Of a stretch of 64,000 bases of DNA, positions 43,881 through 59,978 are shown in pieces (the first letter of the stretch is position 1; each line of letters begins with the position of its first letter). The translations under genes were made by a program, and so were the position numbers. The DNA lies in NCBI GenBank assembly GCA_000349905.1, contig KB722736.1, forward strand, positions 1,419,139 to 1,483,138, in the 5' to 3' direction. This DNA comes from Volvariella volvacea V23. Lineage: Eukaryota; Basidiomycota; Agaricomycetes; Agaricales; Pluteaceae. The notes below the pieces were generated by a model, which was given only the letters and a program-made list of their open reading frames with translations, ran no database searches and had not been told where the DNA came from.

Positions 43881-45783
43881 GACAGCAGGTTTGGACGTTG
43901 TAGTAATCCCACTGCTTGTCCGCAACACAACTATCACATGTCATTCAATCTGCCAAACGCCATAGTAGGTTGAAAGTTCCGAGAAATCGTTGCCCTCTTG
44001 GACGACTGTTGAATTGCAGCCCGAGCCCAACCATACGAGACCACCGGCTGGTACACATCAGCGATCTAATTATAACAAACAGACCATAGCGACATATTAA
44101 GAATGTCAAATCTCCCACAAAGATCGATCTAACTAGCTCAAAAGGTACTTGGTTGCAATTGCGCCCATGAATCTCACCCATCTCGCCGGCGGGCGGCCTC
44201 TAAAGTTCATTGATCATGATGGCGACCATTCTGTCGCCGTAGTATCACTTATTCCATCAGAAACCTTATGTTTCGCTTTTTTTTCCAGAATCTGCAAGCG
44301 CGCAATCTCGTTACGCTTCCAAGGCGACGAACTTTCCGAATTTTCGCATTGTCCCATTTAGCTGTGGCGTTGACGCGGTGAAGGGAATGATTCAATTCAA
44401 GCTGTTAAGCCAGATTTACCGGAAGTATCTCGCCGTAACCAATGAAGCTTGACCCTGAATGACGGGGTGTCGGGAATATTCGATCGCACCTAAGCGAGCT
44501 CACAATCAGGATCAAGAGGACGAGCAGTAGATTAGACACTTGTCTGAAAGTCAAGTCAACTGACAGACATTCTGCATTCCTCGTCGCCCATTTTTTGGGC
44601 TCAGCCGGAGAGGAAGTATGAAGAGATACGGTGTGACCTTGGCTTGTCATTGGAGCTTCATCACGGCCACTGAAGAGCTGCAAAGCGTGCTAGTGCCCAC
44701 CTCACCACGCAAGTGCTCACCGACTTGCGCAACCGTTCTGCCCGCCCGAATAATCGTCAAGGTAATAACCACCGAAAATATCGGCATCCAATGGAGGAGC
44801 CAAACAAGATGGCCTGAAAACTGGATCCAGAACCCCACTAGCACCCGGGCCCATTCAAGCTCAGCAGAGAAAACCATATCTAAAGATCCAAAACCCAGCT
44901 CCCGCTGCATGCGTATCTGCCCCCACGGATCCCACCGTCGACCGCACCGATCGCGGGTTTTCTTCCATACCACGCAGTCCCAAGATCCATAACAAAACAC
45001 CCGCTTTCAAATCTTCCTCGCTCCTCGCGCAACCGACGGAACCAAAACGTCCCCACATCGACCGTCCGCCCCGCCCTTGGCCTGAGTGAGAAACCACAAT
45101 ACCGAAGGCCTCCGAGATGATTATCCAGAATTTAATATGGAGGAACGATCTACCAGACCGAATAATCGTCAAGCAAAAGGCAAACCCGACCGAGTGGGGG
45201 AGGGACCGCTGAGGGACCTGACGCACATCCCAGACAAACTTTTGCGCCTGCCGCTCTCCCCTCGCAGCCGTCGACTAATGGGCTAGAAGGCTGTGCTTTG
45301 TATAGTCAGGAGAACCTGGCGCCGAAGAGAAGCGCCGCTCCAAGGAGCAAAGGCAGCCAACCTTTCATCCAGCCGAATAATCGCGAAGGTACCATACACT
45401 AGGTCCTGGACATGGGGATTGGTTAGGCACCGTAAATTGTACTTAGGAACATGAGGAACATTGGATTAAGATTCGAAACTCGGGCCGGCGTATGTGCCAT
45501 GTACTCGAAAGAGGCAAGGTGTGTTTTGCAACTGGACGGCCTAAGCCACATGCGTGCACGGGCTTGTACAGTTTGCGACAAGTGTCAAAGTGAAAGGAGG
45601 AGACAAATAGGCCGATGTGCGAGTGACAGAAGCAAAGCACAAGCTAGCGGATGCGGAAACAGGTACGGTACGGAAGTATGAACGTGATAGCAGTTCGACG
45701 TCAACCCCCGGCTGCGCGAAAAGTATATTCAACACACACGCAAAACACAACGAGCTACAGTTCCTAGTCTACACACACCCGAA
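43881..45783. other. Intergenic with three copies of a 16-nt word
   Basis: About 1.9 kb without a supportable gene. The word CCGAATAATCGTCAAG occurs at 44746-44761 and 45158-45173, and as CCGAATAATCGCGAAG at 45373-45388, all in the same orientation. Flanking bases are only partly alike. They may be remnants of a dispersed repeat or binding sites; nothing here decides. Confidence 0.5.
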
Positions 45784-48322
<2,539 letters not shown>

Positions 48323-48616
48323 TGGGGTCGAGAGCAGGAGGGGTGTTTGGGGGTGTTTGTGTGTGATTGAGATTTAGAGATCTCGATGTGGAATCCGCGC
48401 CAAAGACGTGGGCTGACCTCGTGGCGGTGTTGCGAGTTTGTTGGGAGATTTCTCGTCCAAGGGTCCATTGCATTCCCATTTGCCCATTTCCCGTTCAATC
48501 TGCCTTATTTACCCAGCCTCCTCCAACACACAATTGCCCTTGTTTTCTCCACTTTCTCCGTGCATGCCATTTGCTCCTTAGCCTCTCCCAGCCAGACACC
48601 AACACCCCGCTGCACC
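48323..48616. promoter_or_regulatory. Short divergent promoter, TRM61 / PAS gene
   Basis: 294 bp separate the two divergent starts. The sequence near the PAS gene ATG is C/T-rich. No coding signal. Confidence 0.5.
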
Positions 48617-50885
48617 ATGGACTCAAGTCCCCCCTGCGTCTCGTTCAGTGAGCATTGCCTTCTCCGTTCCATCGCCCGTTGTCTCACCAGCACTCAGTCG
48701 GAATCGTCGATTTCTCACAGGAGGTAACCATCGTTCTCGTCGTCATACCGCTCCACCCCTCACCGCCTTTCCTCTTTCACCAGGCACGATGGATCTACAT
48801 GACCGATTCAGTCTCTGATCTGCTTGGTGCATAGTTTCCTTTCCTACTCCAAGGGAGACATCTTGACGCTGGGTCCTGTGTGCAGGCTATGAGCCAAGTG
48901 AGTTGGTAGGCCGGCCGTCGCTGGAGCTTGTCCACCCGGACGAATTCTCTCGAGTCAAGCAGATGCATTAGTGAGTGACTCTTCATCCCGCCCCTTCCTT
49001 TCCCGTCACGGTCACCTCCTCGGAGCCCTTGGTCCTGTTTAAATCGATGCGGTGGTTATTGACTATTGCATTTCCATCTATGCCACCCATCCTGCCAATT
49101 TGGTTTAGTGATACAATACGACAGGACAAGGCCGCGGTATTAGCCTACCTTCGGATGAAGCACAAAGACCCATACAAGGGTTACATCCTGTGTGGCATCG
49201 TAAGTCGTCTTCCCGGTCAATTGCGCTCCAGCGCAAAATCCACGGCATCGCCTTCTGAGTCAATTTCTCTCCCGCCCCCCCGACTGACCCCCTCGGATTT
49301 TGGCTTCTTTTCAGTCACGGTAAGCGTCAATTAGCGTTGTTATGGCCATTTCCGTTCATTTTGGACTGATGACAATGCTTTACTGTGGCATCTTCATTGT
49401 CCGACAAATTTCTAGAACCGTCGTCCACAATGTTCTTGTGGGCAGTGTGTCCTTTGCCAGCCCAGGAGCAAAGGCACTGCATAATGCATCAACGGCCCAA
49501 GAGATTGAAGTGGTCACACCACACGCGCTACAAAATTTTCAGTTCAAGGTCAGTTTTTCGCCTTGCTCCCTTCGTCTCAGGCCTTCCCTCAAGTCTTCTC
49601 CCTCTCCCTTCTTTTCCACATCGGGTGGGACTAGTTTAAAGGGACGGGGTTGACGAGAGGGAGTGGTGCTTCCTTTTTTCAGACTTCTTCTCCCACCTTC
49701 TCTGACTTGACTAATGAATTACTCCGTTTAGCGTTGGAACGACCCGTCACCAATGCCACCCAGTCCAGTCCCTCGAAACATATCACTTCCACCATCTTCT
49801 CCGTCAAATTCAACGCGTTCCCGTTCCCGTTCTCGATCACGTTCGCCTACAGTTAGCTCCGCGGCAGATGGCGATCGCAGTCCGAGTCCAATTTCTCCAA
49901 GAAGCCCTCCTCGATCGTCGTCCTCGACGGGTTCAACACTAATACGGCGTCCAGGTGTAATAACCTTCGATCGTCTCCCGAACCAGTCCTTGCGCACCGC
50001 GTTCATATTGGATCGTTTCTCTCTCAACTGCTCAATATTATACTGTTCAAATGATTTGCTAATATCCACAACACATTGCATTGGAAGAAGCTTCTACGAC
50101 TTTGTGTCAAAGAAGGATGAGGATGTCGTCCGGGAGTGGATCACGGTTATTAAAAGTTGGGGTGTTAATGAGAGAGGCCAACCGAGCGACGGTGGATTCG
50201 GATTTGGTAAATTCTCCCTGCTGAAGGAAGGACGAGATTCAATGTCAGTACCTATTTTCGCTTCTTACCGTCTTCACCCTTTGACATTCCCACCTCTCAT
50301 CTTGTCCCCTGTTTGCACACCATATGTCATCTCCTGGTCCTCCGAACATTCCCCCTACTGCCCACACATCACATGCGTCGCGTAATCACCTGGTCCCTGT
50401 TTGGGCTACCTGTTTGGCACTACACGCACGTCCCACTCTGCATTTCTCCTTAATTTGTGCCTCTCGGGGGTTCCTGCACCTGCTTCTGGCCTCATTCTTG
50501 GCGGAAAATCCACCTCGACTTGCGTTTCACAACCACCAGAGGACGCGTGCCCGAGCCTGCCCCGACCCGACACCGACACGGCTCCACAGCTGGATCTCGC
50601 AGCTCGCGGACGACGATAGGCAACTCTCGTTCCTCCGGGCACCGCGATACACACGGTGGCAGCCACCCTCATCATCATCATCACAGAGAAAGGGATAGGG
50701 ACAGGGACAGGGATTACGGCAAGGATAGGGATAGACGCGATTACGGCAGACCAAGACAGCACACCACCTCCGCCCGGACGCTTTCACCGCTGGAGGACTC
50801 GGAGCAAATAGTGGTCGATGCCATATTTTCCGCGCATTCCGATGGGCTGATGGTTATTTTGAGAAGAGCGAGTGACACGCGGTAG
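48617..50885 (+). CDS. PAS-domain protein with Arg/Ser- and His-rich tail
   Basis: PAS sensor-type protein. Exon 1 is 48617-48647 (MDSSPPCVSF), exon 2 48698-48723; several further small exons follow. The PAS fold reads GIVDFSQEARWIYMTDSVSD, LLGYEPSELVGRPSLELVHP, DEFSRVKQMHYDTIRQDKAA and MKHKDPYKGYILCGI, with later strands VVHNVLVGSVSFASPG and HALQNFQF. A disordered segment of Ser-Arg dipeptides (RSRSRSRSRSPT) follows, then a second structured block ILDRFSLNCSILYCSNDLL and RSFYDFVSKKDEDVVREWI, which resembles a second PAS domain. The C-terminus has a HPHHHHHRERDRDRDRD stretch and ends HSDGLMVILRRASDTR. The LOV cysteine motif (NCRFLQ) is absent, so it is not an obvious blue-light receptor. It is reminiscent of WC-2-like PAS proteins but no zinc finger is seen. 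Confidence 0.72.
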
Positions 50886-53800
50886 TCGGAATACAGAACC
50901 CGTCCGCCAATTGCAGTTGCATGTGGCGAGGAACGGGAGGCAGGGGAGGGGAGGGGAAAGGAAGGGGATCGTTGGGTCGCGGGGATCAGACGTCGATGCA
51001 AGGAATGCACTAATGGGAGTTGCGGGGCCATCAATGCTCCCACTTGGGCGGCGGTGATCCCACGTTGTACATACGCAGGTTCCTAAATCCTTCTTTGGTC
51101 TTTTTTGCGTGCTGGGTACTGGTTGTTTTTTGTCCGGTCTTTTCAGCCCCAACTACTTCTAGAGCAATGTTGTATTTGCATATTGTTGAAATAATCGCCC
51201 ATGAGCTGGCTCTGGCTCTCTAGATCCCCACCAATGTTCATCGCTCCATTGTAGCAGTATAGTAGCCCCTTTGTTCGTAGGCTTCTTATGAGGTGTTCTT
51301 GCGTGGAATGACAGAATTTCTCACTGCAGTCATCGCTCGTGATTCCCAAGCCTTACCAAATAACATCAAGAATTCTGGGTCTTTGCAAGGGGTCTGACCG
51401 AGGTAATGACCTCACGAGCGCATACGCTAGCGTTTCAAGCTACCTGAAATCTCTCACAAAGTCCACGCCGAGCAAGCGCACTAGCATGGCGCGTCGTTAA
51501 TTTCACAATTCTTCGGCGTCCTCAGCGTCAATACAGATCAACCAGCAATGGAGAGCTCACAGGCTAAGCATGCTAAATTCTCCGCAGGCGGTGCACGCCG
51601 CACAGGCCACTCGGGCAGGACGATGTCCAGGATATCGCATCCGATTGTTCCTCATGCTGTCACTGCCGCATTTTGCAAAAAGGACCATCATGATTTCCAG
51701 GGCAGCCACGCCAGGTGCTACGACCCACATCATTTCTCGTCCTTGGGCTGTTGGCAAACCTTCCATTCCTCCGAGAGCGCGGTTTGTACATCCTGGCCCA
51801 CCCCAGGGCTACGGTAGCGACATGTCATTTTGAACCATCAACGAGACGAGACTAAACTAAGCCACGAGTTGCCCTATCGAGTTAAGCAATAAGCTATCAT
51901 CCCTGCTCCGCTTGAAGCTGGACCATTACCTCATCCCAAGCATGGCTCGATGGCCCTCCGTATCCGTCTATTGTTGTTGCGAAGGCGGCTCGACCTGCGA
52001 GTTGGGTAAGTGACGACGAGCATCACTCTTCTCATTGCTGTCATTTCGCCCGTCGTACTAGTATATTGGTCGCGACTCTGGTGTCATGGTTATGACATGT
52101 CCCAAACCTGACCGCCACTTGTTAGCGGGTAACAGTTGCAAATCCCTTGTGCGACTTCTCCCGAGCATATGTTATGTTCAGCGGGCTATATGGAGGTGGC
52201 ATGGTTCCAGCCCGGTGTTACCTACCCCGCTGCAATATTAGTCACGCCTTTGGATTCTACGATTGCACCCTCATCTCGTCAGAACGGTTCTCCCGTCCCG
52301 GTGTGTTGCTCTATTGACCAGCAAGAACGAGCCGCTGTGTTGGTGTTGCACATATCTCCATCAGGCTAAGTCTCGCAAAGTCGTCGCCTGGTTTCCCAAG
52401 AGCCGTATGCAGGACGGTTGATGGCGATCACTTGCTTGCGGAAAGCGGATACGGAGAGAAGGAGGACTTGTCAAGCTTGACAGAAGTTATGTGCGTGCGT
52501 CATATGATTAATAGTGGAGATGAACGGAGTGCTTTACGTCATGTACTAGCCTTTGCAGAGCAGAAGATGAAGGTGATTGTGGGCAGGGATTGGACCAAGA
52601 ATGCTTGGGCCACTGTTATGGATTCAGCGGCGATTCGTACGGTGGTAGTTCAGCCTGAGATCTGTATTAAGGGACATATGGGCAATGGGTTGATGTGCGC
52701 ACCCCTTCATAGGTGAATTGGTAAATGGAGTAACGAAGCGGAGAAGTTTCCTTTTTCCATTCAGCTCTTCTGATCTGCTTCGAGGATCGTCATCCGATCA
52801 AAAGAGTGGTGTACGAGATGCCCACTTCACATACTTTTTTGTATCATCAACACTCGACTGATTTGGGGTGTTCTATTCCATTGAAGACGGTTATCAGAGC
52901 ATAAAGGTCAAGAGGCACAAACTCACATTGATTGTACCCCCTTCCCCTTGATGAGAGCTTGTGCCGTTTACCCGACTTACATCCTGCGATAGACTGGCCA
53001 TTCCCTCCAGGCTGCAACTTATGCACCTTGCACCAAGATTCGCCCATAATCTCGATAACTCCGGTTGATAGACTCCGTTAAGCGCGCATATACACAGATC
53101 CGCGCAGAATCAGACCCACATGCTTGACTATGGGCAGTGGAATTGCACGTGGTGCACTTAAATCATACGCAGAATTGTGCATGTTGCAGATGGGATAGAG
53201 AATCTAGAACAAAGATTTCTGGTGCTGATCTGCTGCCGGCGTGCAATAGTAAGTCTTGGAGCTCGCAAATAAATTTTCGCTGCCACACATGTTGGCTCAG
53301 TGATACGTACAGAGAAATTTTGACATCCAGGCCACCACTTCCCTGCACGCGGAGCGCGCATATAAGAACCATTAGGACCCCGTATCAGTCCGTGCCCAAG
53401 TTGAAGTGATGGAAGGGACGCGGAAAGGTTGGTCGAGGGAACTAAATGTTTGTCATCGCGTGACTATCCAGGTGATCAAACTACTCACCAAGCAAAAACT
53501 TAGTGGGGTCCAGCAATGGGTTATGCTTTTGGAGAGTCTGTATGAGTCACAGAAAAATATGTAATGATGACGAAAACGATTTTCGCTACTGGGGCAATAG
53601 ATTAGGCATTTCTTCAGATATATTTTAAGTTATTTGATGTGGCATAATCGGCACGCATTAGGTAGAGTAAAGATTGATGTTTTAGAGCCATTCGAAGGCA
53701 TATTACATGGGAGATCCATTCCGTGAAAAAGTAAATCTTACTGTTCGGCGTTAGTCATAGCCCGAGACTTGGAGGGGTCCTCTAAAAATTCCTGAACCTT

Positions 53801-56153
53801 CGTGGACCTCCGAGCCCTTCCCATGCGAGAAATGGGTTGTGGCGGATTACAATCACCGTTTCAGATGTCTAAGTTGCCCGGTGTGTGCTCATGAACTACT
53901 ACTTGAGCAGAATGATACTTCCTTTTCTCTCCATTACTTCTCATGAGATTGTCCCAAGATTCAAAGGGTAGTGGAGGTACAGAGGCTCAGGATCTTAACA
54001 GATTTTCGGACGTTCCCAGTTACGGAATCGATGCTAGGGTGTTCCCAGCCCTTTCATTGGACTGTAGAAGTAAATAATCCTCGAGCACTCGGGTTCGATG
54101 AAGAGGCGATAGTGAAAGTGCATAGTATTGTGGCTCGGATGAATGACTTGGGTACCGAAGTGCCCGTTTGTTTCATCAGATAGGAGAAAGGTGGAGGATA
54201 GGGTGGGGAGATAGGGAAGACTCGAGAGCAGGGATGAATGAGGCCTTGAAGCTTCCGCCACGAGCACGATCATTTCCTTAGCAAGAACAATGCCTTGAGT
54301 ATATCAAGTGGTATGAAAGCACACCCGATAAGTATCATCCAATCTTTTCATTAGTACAAATTGTACAATTGTTATGAAGACCCACGCCGAATCAACCATA
54401 GTCCCAGGCCAGGTGCTCGGGATGGAAAGGATATCCTTCCCTGCCTGAAAGTCGGACAGGGACAAATCGGCCAGAATAAGCATGTCTCGAGTCTCATAGG
54501 CACAAGCAAGAAAACAATGGATCAACGGTATCAAGAGATCTTGTCTCGAAGATGATCCGAGGGTAGGATAAGGTCAAGACCATTCCCCCAGGTCGTGACA
54601 TGGCATAACCTTACTTCTTACAAAACCGATAGGGTGGGGTTGCCTCATGTGAGGTCATTGAGTTGCCTTGACTGGTGGTGAACAGTTCAGGAACGCTGTG
54701 AACCTGGACGACTTAGATAGGCAAGATTATCTGCTTTGGTAGGAAAGAGGCTTTTTATTCAAGACGCCGGCTCCCGAAAAGTCAATGGTGAATGTCCTCA
54801 GCAAAGGTAAGAACAGGTGAGCTCCACACCTAACAGGTACTCAAAGGCTATATCAAGCTTGCTCGTCGGGCAGACCTTGTTCCTATTCAGTAACGCAATT
54901 GATTACGTCGATGAGGGGTTCACAATCAGAATCGCGAAGCGTATCGCTTTCGGCGGCACGTACATGCCCATATGACCTTGGCCATGGGGTTTTTGTACCG
55001 CTCCACATACGATCAACTCCTGACTCTCAGTGTGCAGTATCACCAATGACACCCACCATTATAACTGAGGGAGCGAGACTTACGTTATGTGTTATCTCAC
55101 GGTAATCCAAGGGTGGAAGTAGTAGGTAAGAGGCCGATGCCTTATTGGCCCATTAAAGCCCGAGACGGGCACGTTCCAGAGAATTGGTTTGGTATCCGTG
55201 TAATGGAAGGGAAGAGGAGCGAGAACAATGGCACAATAGAAAGGCCATCACTCAGAAGGATGCAAGCCGTAAGGCGAGAGCGAATTTTTATTGACGGGGA
55301 CAACTGCTTGTTAGCAGAATTATTGACAGGGCAGAAATTCATCCACACTTTCCTGCAAGCATGATCAGGTTATGTTCCCCGACCAGGAGCGCAACATGTT
55401 AGATGCCAGAATGTTTATTAACTCCACCATGGGAAGGCCGACTGAAATAATAGTAGTAACCTGAACATGTGTTCGATTAGCTCCGACCACGTTTCGCTTT
55501 GGTAATGACTTACCTCACAGAAAAAGAGAAACAGCTGAATTTTCTGGGTCAAGGCTAAGCATTACGGCTTGAATATATGGAAAGCTTGCCGGAGGGCCAT
55601 TGTATTCAAGTTTCATGGAATGAAACAACGAAGTCGGCGTGATTCAGGGACTAAGATAATCACGGCCGTGATCTGGGTTGCAAGGCTTGACTTGAGTACC
55701 ACGCCGTTCGTCGCCGTAACCACCACTACTGGAGGAAGACCACACATGATAATCCCATGTTCGTAAAGCTCCCGCAAACCCACGACCCTTTCCTACCAGC
55801 TATCAGTCCGATATTCACGAGAGAACTACTTATCGGAGCCGAAGCTGAGCTCTGGTCGCCACATTCCCACAGACTTGGGCGATTCGACGCGTATTTATGT
55901 TGGGGGGATTATCCGGCTGCTTGGACATGACTAATTGATGCTCAAGCAATGATAATAAGCAGCAACATACAAGACTCCCGTGAAGGGTGTTGTAGCGTTC
56001 CTCAATCGGATAACAGTAGCCTTCAGGATCTGATGAGCAGGGCGTTGCAAGGACCAGTGAAGTGTCGATGCAGAGTCAGCAAAGCTAAACGCTGACTCGA
56101 CATTGCGTGGCTGATGCAGGAGTCACACGACGCGATCGGTCACACATGTCACA
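50886..56153. other. 5.3 kb without a supportable gene
   Basis: Many short frames occur on both strands but none carries a motif I recognise. A few have protein-like stretches, such as VTIQVIKLLTKQKLSGVQQW at about 53460 and VEVNNPRALGFDEEAIVKVH at about 54069, each ended by stops within a few dozen codons and without obvious splice partners. This could be decayed genic or repeat sequence, or an undetected intron-rich gene. No poly(A) run, terminal repeat or tRNA-like sequence was seen. Confidence 0.4.
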
Positions 56154-59100
56154 ATGGCCACCACTCTTGCGAATTGCAAATTCCCTGTCCACTTACCTGC
56201 CACGGTTCGCCTTTCTTCAAGATCAGTTCACAAGAACCAGGGGAATGAGCCACTTGAAACCCAAGTTATGAGCGCGCATGCCCAGGCAAGAATTTCGGAA
56301 AGTGCAGAGGCAAGGATTCGGGAGTGCCGTCGGTGAGTCCCTACTGTCATTGAGCAATGGTTTCTGTGTCTGATCGGTTATGTAGCGTTCTAACTAAGAG
56401 TAGGTGCTGGTATTCAACATACGACTGCCTGAAATTGAGAATGGAAACTAGTCTTCGGTCATAATGAGTATAAGGGGAAGCAAGAACAAATTGTCGAGGC
56501 GGCGGTTTTAGGTTCGTTTACCTGGAAGCTATTGGAATCACTCCTGACACTGTTATCAAGGAGCCGATGTTTTTGTTGTAGCGCCAACAGGAATGGGCAA
56601 GGTGGTGCTCTCGGCTCGCATGCTCAGGGAGGGTACTGAATTATTCGTTAGAGCCTTTGCTTCCAGGTGCCAGCAATTGTGGAGACAGTGAGCACCATTT
56701 CATTTCTTCATTCGGTTGATTCATTTCTGTATACAGAACGGCGTTACACTCGTTATATCCCCGTTACTATGTGAGTGCTATCACCATATCCACGCTCCGT
56801 TGCTAATGCCCGTGGTAGCGCTGATGAAGAACCGTGAGTGAAGTGGAGCGCAGTTAAACTTTGATGTATAAGTGCTCCTAGAGGTTGCAAATATGCGAAA
56901 GAAGTTTCTCTTCGTGTCAGCTTTAACAGGAGACACCCCAAACGAGGACAAGACGGAGGTCTGTGGATCAACGCAGACGTGTACAGGATTCGCTGACATC
57001 CGCCTATAGATTATTAATGACCTCAAGACAGGGCGACCCTCGTGTCGGTTGTTGTATAGTACGTTGCTCGTATGATAGCTGTTCGCCGTGGCTAATGATA
57101 ATTCAAGTTACCCCAGAAAGATTCGCAAACGATAAATTCTTGGAAATACTTGATAACCTGTTCCGTCGTGGCCAATTGAATCGTTTGGTCGTTGATGAGG
57201 TTAGACTACCCCTTTGCAGCACATTCCCCATCTAATTTATACTATAGGCACACTGTATCTCGGTAGGGTGCTCATACCTAGACCGTATCACATATCCTTA
57301 TTTCTCATCTTGCAGGAATGGGGACATGATTTCCGTGCAGAATATCGTAAACTCGGTGCTTTCCGAGAAAGATATAAGGACATACCAATAATGGCATTGA
57401 CTGCCACAGCGACGCCCACGTGGGTTCAGCCTTTCTACTGACTCTCGTAACCTGCTTATCAGACCAATACGAAAAGGGTACAAGAGGATATCATACGTAG
57501 TCTGAGGATGTCCGAGCAACACCTATTCCGTGCACTACATCCCTTCAATAGGAGCAACCTGTATTATGAGGTAAGCTTGCCGTACCGGGTCGAGGATCTA
57601 TTCGGCTCACCTACTCCAGATTAGATATATTTCTAATCCGGAAACGCAACTGATGGATGTCCACGAATTCATTGCGACCTTGTACAGACGAAGGGGAATC
57701 CCTTCATCAGGGATTATCTACTGCCGGGCGCGGAAGACGTGTGATCACATTGCATCTTTTCTGCGATCTAAAGGTCTGAATGCCAGGCCATACCATCGGG
57801 GCATTGAGTAGGTGTAACGGATTTATCCGATGCTCAGTATTAGCTCATCTTTGTAACAGTACTGCATCGCTTGATGACACACTACGGGAGTGGACAGAGG
57901 GTGGAGAAGGAAAAGGGGGTGTGGACCTTGTATGTTTTTTGTCCTTGAAATGGTCGACCCGTGCTAATTACTATCTCAGGTCGTTGCCACAATAGCGTTT
58001 GGCCTGGGGATTGATAAAGGGAATGTCAGGTGGGGCCAAATATCATTGTATCGGAGATCCGCTTGACATTACCCTTAGATATGTTATACATTACGACCTC
58101 CCGAAGAGTATGGAAGGTACGGTGTTGACCTCGCTAGTATGTAATATTTACTCAATTGTTACCAGGGTTCTATCAGGAGACTGGTAGGTGTTCTAAATAC
58201 AACTACAAGCTAACACTTATCAATGTGATAAAGGTCGCGCTGGACGCGATGGGCTGGTAAGTTTGCTCATAATCATCTCCATACGACTGGATACGCTCAA
58301 CTACCAATCAGCCATCTAAATGCCTGCTCTATTATTGTGCGCACCAGTTCCTGCCCCCTATTCTTTAACGCCCACCTTACAACTCTCCTTAGCTAGAGAG
58401 GACGCCGCGGTAGTGCAGAAGCTGGTTGATAGTAGCCATTCCCTTCGCGTGGAACAAGCAGGAGACGGCCCAGCGCCAAGCCAGAGAACTGTTCACAGTT
58501 TCGATGCTGTACGTACCATCTCGGTTTACATGGCACCAACTGACGTGCCTCTTTCTCTAGCTAATCGAATTTGCGGAGAATATACAAGTCTGTCGACACA
58601 TCGTACGTCGTATTACATTTAAGCGGATGGGAAGCTTACTAGTTCTCAGTCAATATGCAAATATTTTGGGGAGAATATTCCTGCAGAAGATTCCGATGCC
58701 AGGAAGCGCCTGTGTAATAATATGTGTGATGTTGGTTACCATCCCCTACCGTACCATTACGACTCCTGATAACAGGCGACATGTCTAGGTCTGCAAGTAC
58801 CCGGCAAAAACAGCCCAGCGGAAGTCGAACCTGTCCCCGCAGGAGGACAGATCAAGGCGGGAAACCGCACTACCAGAAGTCACCAACTCCGTGTTGACCA
58901 CCCCTAGAGGTGCTAAAGACCGTTACGAAGGGCCTGTGAGAGAGCGACCGGCTCCCGTGGAGAGCGGTTCGGGTTGGGGATCCAAGCGTTCAGCCCCTGA
59001 TAGCGACAACTCGAGTAGTGCCAAAAAGATCAAGGCAGAACCTCTTCCTGCTATGCTTAGTGAGTTACTTGACTAGGCATTGGCGCGTTCTCTATTAAGC

Positions 59101-59888
59101 AGTGTGTCAGATACTCGCCCGTTTGACTCGGCCTCTTCGTTGAAGAAGCCTTTCAGGCCTCCTATGAAAGGCCCGAGCCCTCCAGATGCAAAGGGTTCCA
59201 AGCCTAAGGCACGGCAACCCTCGATTGATCTGGACAGCGCCGTTGCAGGTAAAGAGCAGTCTGTTGGTCCTCAAGTCAACGAATCAGACATCGACGTATT
59301 CAAGGACGATTGTGAGTGATTGATTAGATGTTCTGGTGGGCCGGAGACTAAACATTAATATTGCATCTTAGATATACCGAACACAATACCGCCGTTTGAG
59401 GTCAACCTGGAGTTATCAGCATCAAACAAAGTACAAGTAAGATGGACGTTTGTATCTGTGGGTAAGGGGCTCACTGTTAAGAACAGTCTGGTGTCCGCAC
59501 GAGTGGTTATAACAATCTAGCTACCCGTCTGTACGACGTACTGATATGCAATGCAAAGTCCAACTCGGTCTGGAGAAAGCTTGGTGCTGGTAAGCTTACA
59601 TTGGATGAACGGTGAGTCAACCAGCGACCCACCAGCCCTAGATTCTGATCGCATCTAAACCCCTCTAGATCTGAGTTGGTGTTCAACGCAATCCCCGAGT
59701 TGGAGCTTGCGGTATTCCTCATGTGCAGCACCCAAAAGGGGTACGAGTCGAGAATATCCAGCAGATTAGAGGCCATCAAGCAGATAGAAGAGTTCAAGTT
59801 ATGGGATTCTGGCGACGAAGACTTTGAATACACGCAAGAGATGGTGGATGTTCTGCGGAGGTTGTGCCGTGATTATCAGCAGCTATAG
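56154..59888 (+). CDS. RecQ-family ATP-dependent DNA helicase
   Basis: 3'-5' DNA helicase, split by about 20 short introns that can nearly all be placed in phase. In order: an N-terminal helix [34 protein letters not shown]; Walker A APTGMGKS with [42 protein letters not shown]; Walker [20 protein letters not shown]; motif [76 protein letters not shown] and [15 protein letters not shown] RecQ zinc-binding subdomain follows with CRHISICKYFG and CNNMCDVCKYP (four cysteines). The C-terminal ~300 residues are disordered and basic, then helical ([15 protein letters not shown]), ending [10 protein letters not shown]. No HRDC domain was recognised, and the N-terminus is far shorter than in Sgs1/BLM. 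It is probably a second, shorter RecQ type. The intron before VFGHNEY (about 41 nt) is the weakest call. Confidence 0.87.
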
Positions 59889-59978
59889 GTCGAGTTTATA
59901 CCCCTCATTGGACATTTAATTTAATCTGCTATTATACACATATACATACATGATTCTTCCCTACTGGAACCCAGCACC

